Of a stretch of 32,608 nucleotides of DNA, positions 30,696 to 32,608 are shown piece after piece. Where the stretch lies: the NCBI GenBank assembly GCA_021413705.1, contig JAIOPX010000153.1:1-32608 (forward strand). The letters are read 5' to 3'. Position numbers and translations under genes: made by a program. Under the pieces are notes generated by a model. That model was given only the letters and a program-made list of their open reading frames with translations, was not told where the DNA came from and did no database searches. Position 1 is the stretch's first letter. Every line of letters starts with the position of its first letter. This DNA comes from Planctomycetota bacterium (GTDB taxonomy: Bacteria; Planctomycetota; Planctomycetia; Pirellulales; UBA7805).

Positions 30696-32204
30696 TCACG
30701 GCTTTGTGTCGGTTGCACTCGCGAGCAAAAAGACAGACGCCTGCCAGGGAGCCATATCCAGAAACAGACCTTTTCCTTGCAGATCGTCACCATTCCACTC
30801 GTAGCTGGCCGGGCGGAGTTGATCCTGCAGACTCCATTTCCTGCCAGCGAGCCCCACGAAAGGCAACCGAACGTGACATTGGCTCTGATGGGGCGCGTAG
30901 TTCACGGCAACCACGAGAGCATCTCCCTGTGCGCCTTGCCAGGCGAAGACCAGGAAATCATCATTCGTACAATTCCCGTCCCAGGCCGGCGTGCAATCCA
31001 GCAATTGCCATTGGCCATCGCGCACCATCGGCTGACGAAGAATCGCCAGGAGACCGTCGTAAAACTGCTTCAACACCGCATCCACAGGTTCATTCGGACC
31101 CCGCACGAGATGGGGCGAGATGCGTTTCGTTCGGCCCTCGAATTGACCTTGGTGGAAGAATCGCAGACCGGGGGATAGAAATGTGATAACGGCTGCGGCT
31201 GCATGGATTTCCGGCGAGAACGTCGCGGCGGCCCGCGGTTCGTCGTGGTTCTCCAGAAATCGAGCCAACTTGTTCTGGTAATCAAGGCCCGCGTGGAAAT
31301 GCTCGCGGACGGGTCGGGCATGGTGTTCGCGGAGACGGTCATAGAGCCGCTTGTCATAAGCGTAGTCGAATCCCTGCTGCTGGAGCGTCCATTCCAGATC
31401 CCAATAGACCTCGGCCATGAACAAGAAGCCGGCAGCACGCTCGCGCACGCGTTGGATCGCCGTCGGCCAGAACAGAGGCGCGCGGTGGCCCCAGGTGCGC
31501 TCAAATACCTCGGGCAGGACCAGCATGGCCATGTCGCAGCGCACGCCGTCGCACTGTCCGGCGATCTTTACCAGTTCGCCGATCATCGCTTCTTGCGCGG
31601 CGGGGTTGGCATAGTTGAGCTGCAGCGTGTCGGGCCAGCCGGAAAAATACGGATCGCGACCGTAAGCGAGAATCAGATCGCCCCCCCGGCGCTTAACCCG
31701 AATGTAGTTCTGCGGGGCGCTGGCCAGATCGGCTTCAGAACCCTGAATGAAATAATCGGGATGATCTTCGATCCAGGGATGATCCAGCCCCATGTGATTG
31801 GGCACGAAGTCGAGCATCAGCTTCAGACCGCGCTGGCGGAGCCGCTCGCGCAGACGGGCCAGCGCGGCGTCGCCCCCGAGATTCTGATGAACCGTGTAGC
31901 CGGTGATAGCAAAGCCGGAGCCGGCAATGTCTTCCTCACGCAGATCGGGCAGCGTCTCCTGGAATTCATGCCGCCACTCGGCGTTGCTGCGAGAGACTTG
32001 CTGAGCACCCAGTCCGGTCTGCCAGACGCTGAGCAGCCAGATCCAGTCGAAGCCCAACTCGGCCAGGCGATCCAATTCAGCGTCTGGAATGTCATCCAGC
32101 GTGACGTTGTTTAGCGTAAGGGGCCGGCCGAGATTGTGCGAGAGTTCGGTCAGCCAGACGCGGGTGTTCACCTGATAAAGCAAAGGATAGCGCGGCTCAC
32201 TCAT
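30696..32204 (-). CDS. Glycoside hydrolase family 13 (alpha-amylase-type) enzyme
   Basis: This 502-residue protein is a GH13 (beta/alpha)8 barrel plus a C-terminal beta domain (about 415-500). The four conserved regions are visible: I, DFVPNHMG (132-139); II, GVRCDMAM with nucleophile Asp224; III, FMAEVYWDLEW with acid/base Glu265; IV, FLENHDEPR with Asp321. It lacks a signal peptide and should act on alpha-glucans or small alpha-glucosides in the cytoplasm; the subfamily cannot be fixed by eye. The gene starts seven bases after the stop of the MGH1-like gene, and its AGAGGA ribosome-binding site lies within the end of that gene, so the pair is an operon for carbohydrate (possibly glycogen, trehalose or glucosylglycerate) breakdown. 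Confidence 0.92.
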   Translation of the reverse strand: MSEPRYPLLYQVNTRVWLTELSHNLGRPLTLNNVTLDDIPDAELDRLAELGFDWIWLLSVWQTGLGAQQVSRSNAEWRHEFQETLPDLREEDIAGSGFAITGYTVHQNLGGDAALARLRERLRQRGLKLMLDFVPNHMGLDHPWIEDHPDYFIQGSEADLASAPQNYIRVKRRGGDLILAYGRDPYFSGWPDTLQLNYANPAAQEAMIGELVKIAGQCDGVRCDMAMLVLPEVFERTWGHRAPLFWPTAIQRVRERAAGFLFMAEVYWDLEWTLQQQGFDYAYDKRLYDRLREHHARPVREHFHAGLDYQNKLARFLENHDEPRAAATFSPEIHAAAAVITFLSPGLRFFHQGQFEGRTKRISPHLVRGPNEPVDAVLKQFYDGLLAILRQPMVRDGQWQLLDCTPAWDGNCTNDDFLVFAWQGAQGDALVVAVNYAPHQSQCHVRLPFVGLAGRKWSLQDQLRPASYEWNGDDLQGKGLFLDMAPWQASVFLLASATDTKP

Positions 32205-32211
32205 CTGAGCA

Positions 32212-32608
32212 TTATCCTCTTGTTTTCTGAAAAGCCGTCATCTTGCCCCCTTCCAAAGCTCGCTTCGGATCGAGAAATCCATAGAGCTGAATGAACTTGG
32301 CCACCAGCCCGGTCCAGCCGGTCTGATGGCTTGCGCCCAGCCCTGCGCCATTGTCGGCGTGGAAATATTCGTAGAACAAGATGTGATCTCGCCAATGGGG
32401 ATCGGTTTGGAATTTTTCCGCGCCGCCGTAAACCGGACGCCCTCCATCCTCATCGCGGAGAAAGATTCGCGTGAGCCGGTCGGAGATCTCCTTGCTCACC
32501 TCGTAGAGGTTCATCATGTTTCCTGAACCTGTAGGGCATTCAATCTTAAAACTGTCGCCGTAGTACAGGTAGAATTGCAGGAGAGCTCGGAGAATCATGG
32601 CGTTGACC
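32212..32608 (-). CDS. MGH1-like (GH63) glycoside hydrolase, C-terminal end (cut by window edge)
   Basis: The frame enters from the right edge with [20 protein letters not shown] and ends at a TAA (32212-32214), so only the last 131 residues are seen. The stretch [53 protein letters not shown] and [18 protein letters not shown] matches the final alpha-helical barrel of the GH63/mannosylglycerate hydrolase-like (MGH1) family of bacterial glucosidases. Catalytic acids upstream are outside the window. The GH13 gene follows in the same operon. Confidence 0.85.
   Translation of the reverse strand, partial: VNAMILRALLQFYLYYGDSFKIECPTGSGNMMNLYEVSKEISDRLTRIFLRDEDGGRPVYGGAEKFQTDPHWRDHILFYEYFHADNGAGLGASHQTGWTGLVAKFIQLYGFLDPKRALEGGKMTAFQKTRG

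Overview
The window looks like a chromosomal segment of a GC-rich planctomycete, probably of the Pirellulales type. Several families that are largely restricted to or typical of that group occur together. These are two planctomycete beta-barrel porins (BBP7-like and BBP2-like), an ECF sigma factor of the Rhodopirellula/Verrucomicrobium type followed by a FecR-domain anti-sigma and a PEP-CTERM protein, a 'mu-protocadherin'-type Gly/Ser-rich surface protein beside a SnoaL-like exported protein, and a redoxin/cytochrome c/copper-monooxygenase fusion. No phage, IS transposase, CRISPR, rRNA or tRNA was seen. The species assignment is inference from gene content only.

Layout. 1-1407 (-) is the N-terminal part of an FtsK-type DNA translocase cut by the window edge. 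1888-3483 (-) is a BBP7-like porin. 3800-4846 (+) is a transaldolase. 4891-5636 (+) is a VapBC-like toxin-antitoxin operon with a near-consensus sigma70 promoter. 5949-9202 (+) is the operon ECF sigma / FecR protein / PEP-CTERM protein, closed by a rho-independent terminator. 9398-12674 (-) holds an M50 site-2 protease with CBS domains, a small hypothetical and an aldehyde dehydrogenase. 12849-14806 (+) has a VanZ-like membrane protein and a soluble transhydrogenase (SthA). 14922-19199 (-) is a central-carbon operon xfp-ackA-LOG in which the phosphoketolase gene is broken. 19271-21553 (-) encodes the surface-protein pair. 21554-22640 carries no intact gene but holds a remnant of a porin gene. 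22641-25954 (+) is the redoxin fusion and a translationally coupled secreted hypothetical. 26009-27292 (-) is the intact BBP2-like porin. 27776-30673 (+) is a cNMP-binding/patatin phospholipase and an Lnb_N (DUF4105) membrane protein. 30696-32608 (-) is a GH13 hydrolase preceded by the C-terminal end of a GH63/MGH1-like glucosidase.

Metabolic theme: transaldolase, phosphoketolase, acetate kinase, succinate-semialdehyde-type dehydrogenase and soluble transhydrogenase are all pentose-phosphate, acetyl-phosphate or redox-balancing enzymes. Phosphoketolase would feed acetyl phosphate to AckA, but here it has lost the segment carrying active-site residues, and its two halves are out of frame. AckA, directly downstream, looks intact.

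The most unusual layer of the window is its small dispersed repeats. Two copies of a REP-like GGGACAGTCCCA palindrome occur, one inside a reading frame and one against a ribosome-binding site. At least four loci carry heptanucleotide-unit arrays, often as inverted pairs. A 155-nt composite palindrome lies between two co-directional genes. Several GC-rich palindromes are translated in frame into low-complexity protein segments. Together they look like a set of non-autonomous palindromic elements that tolerate insertion into coding sequence.
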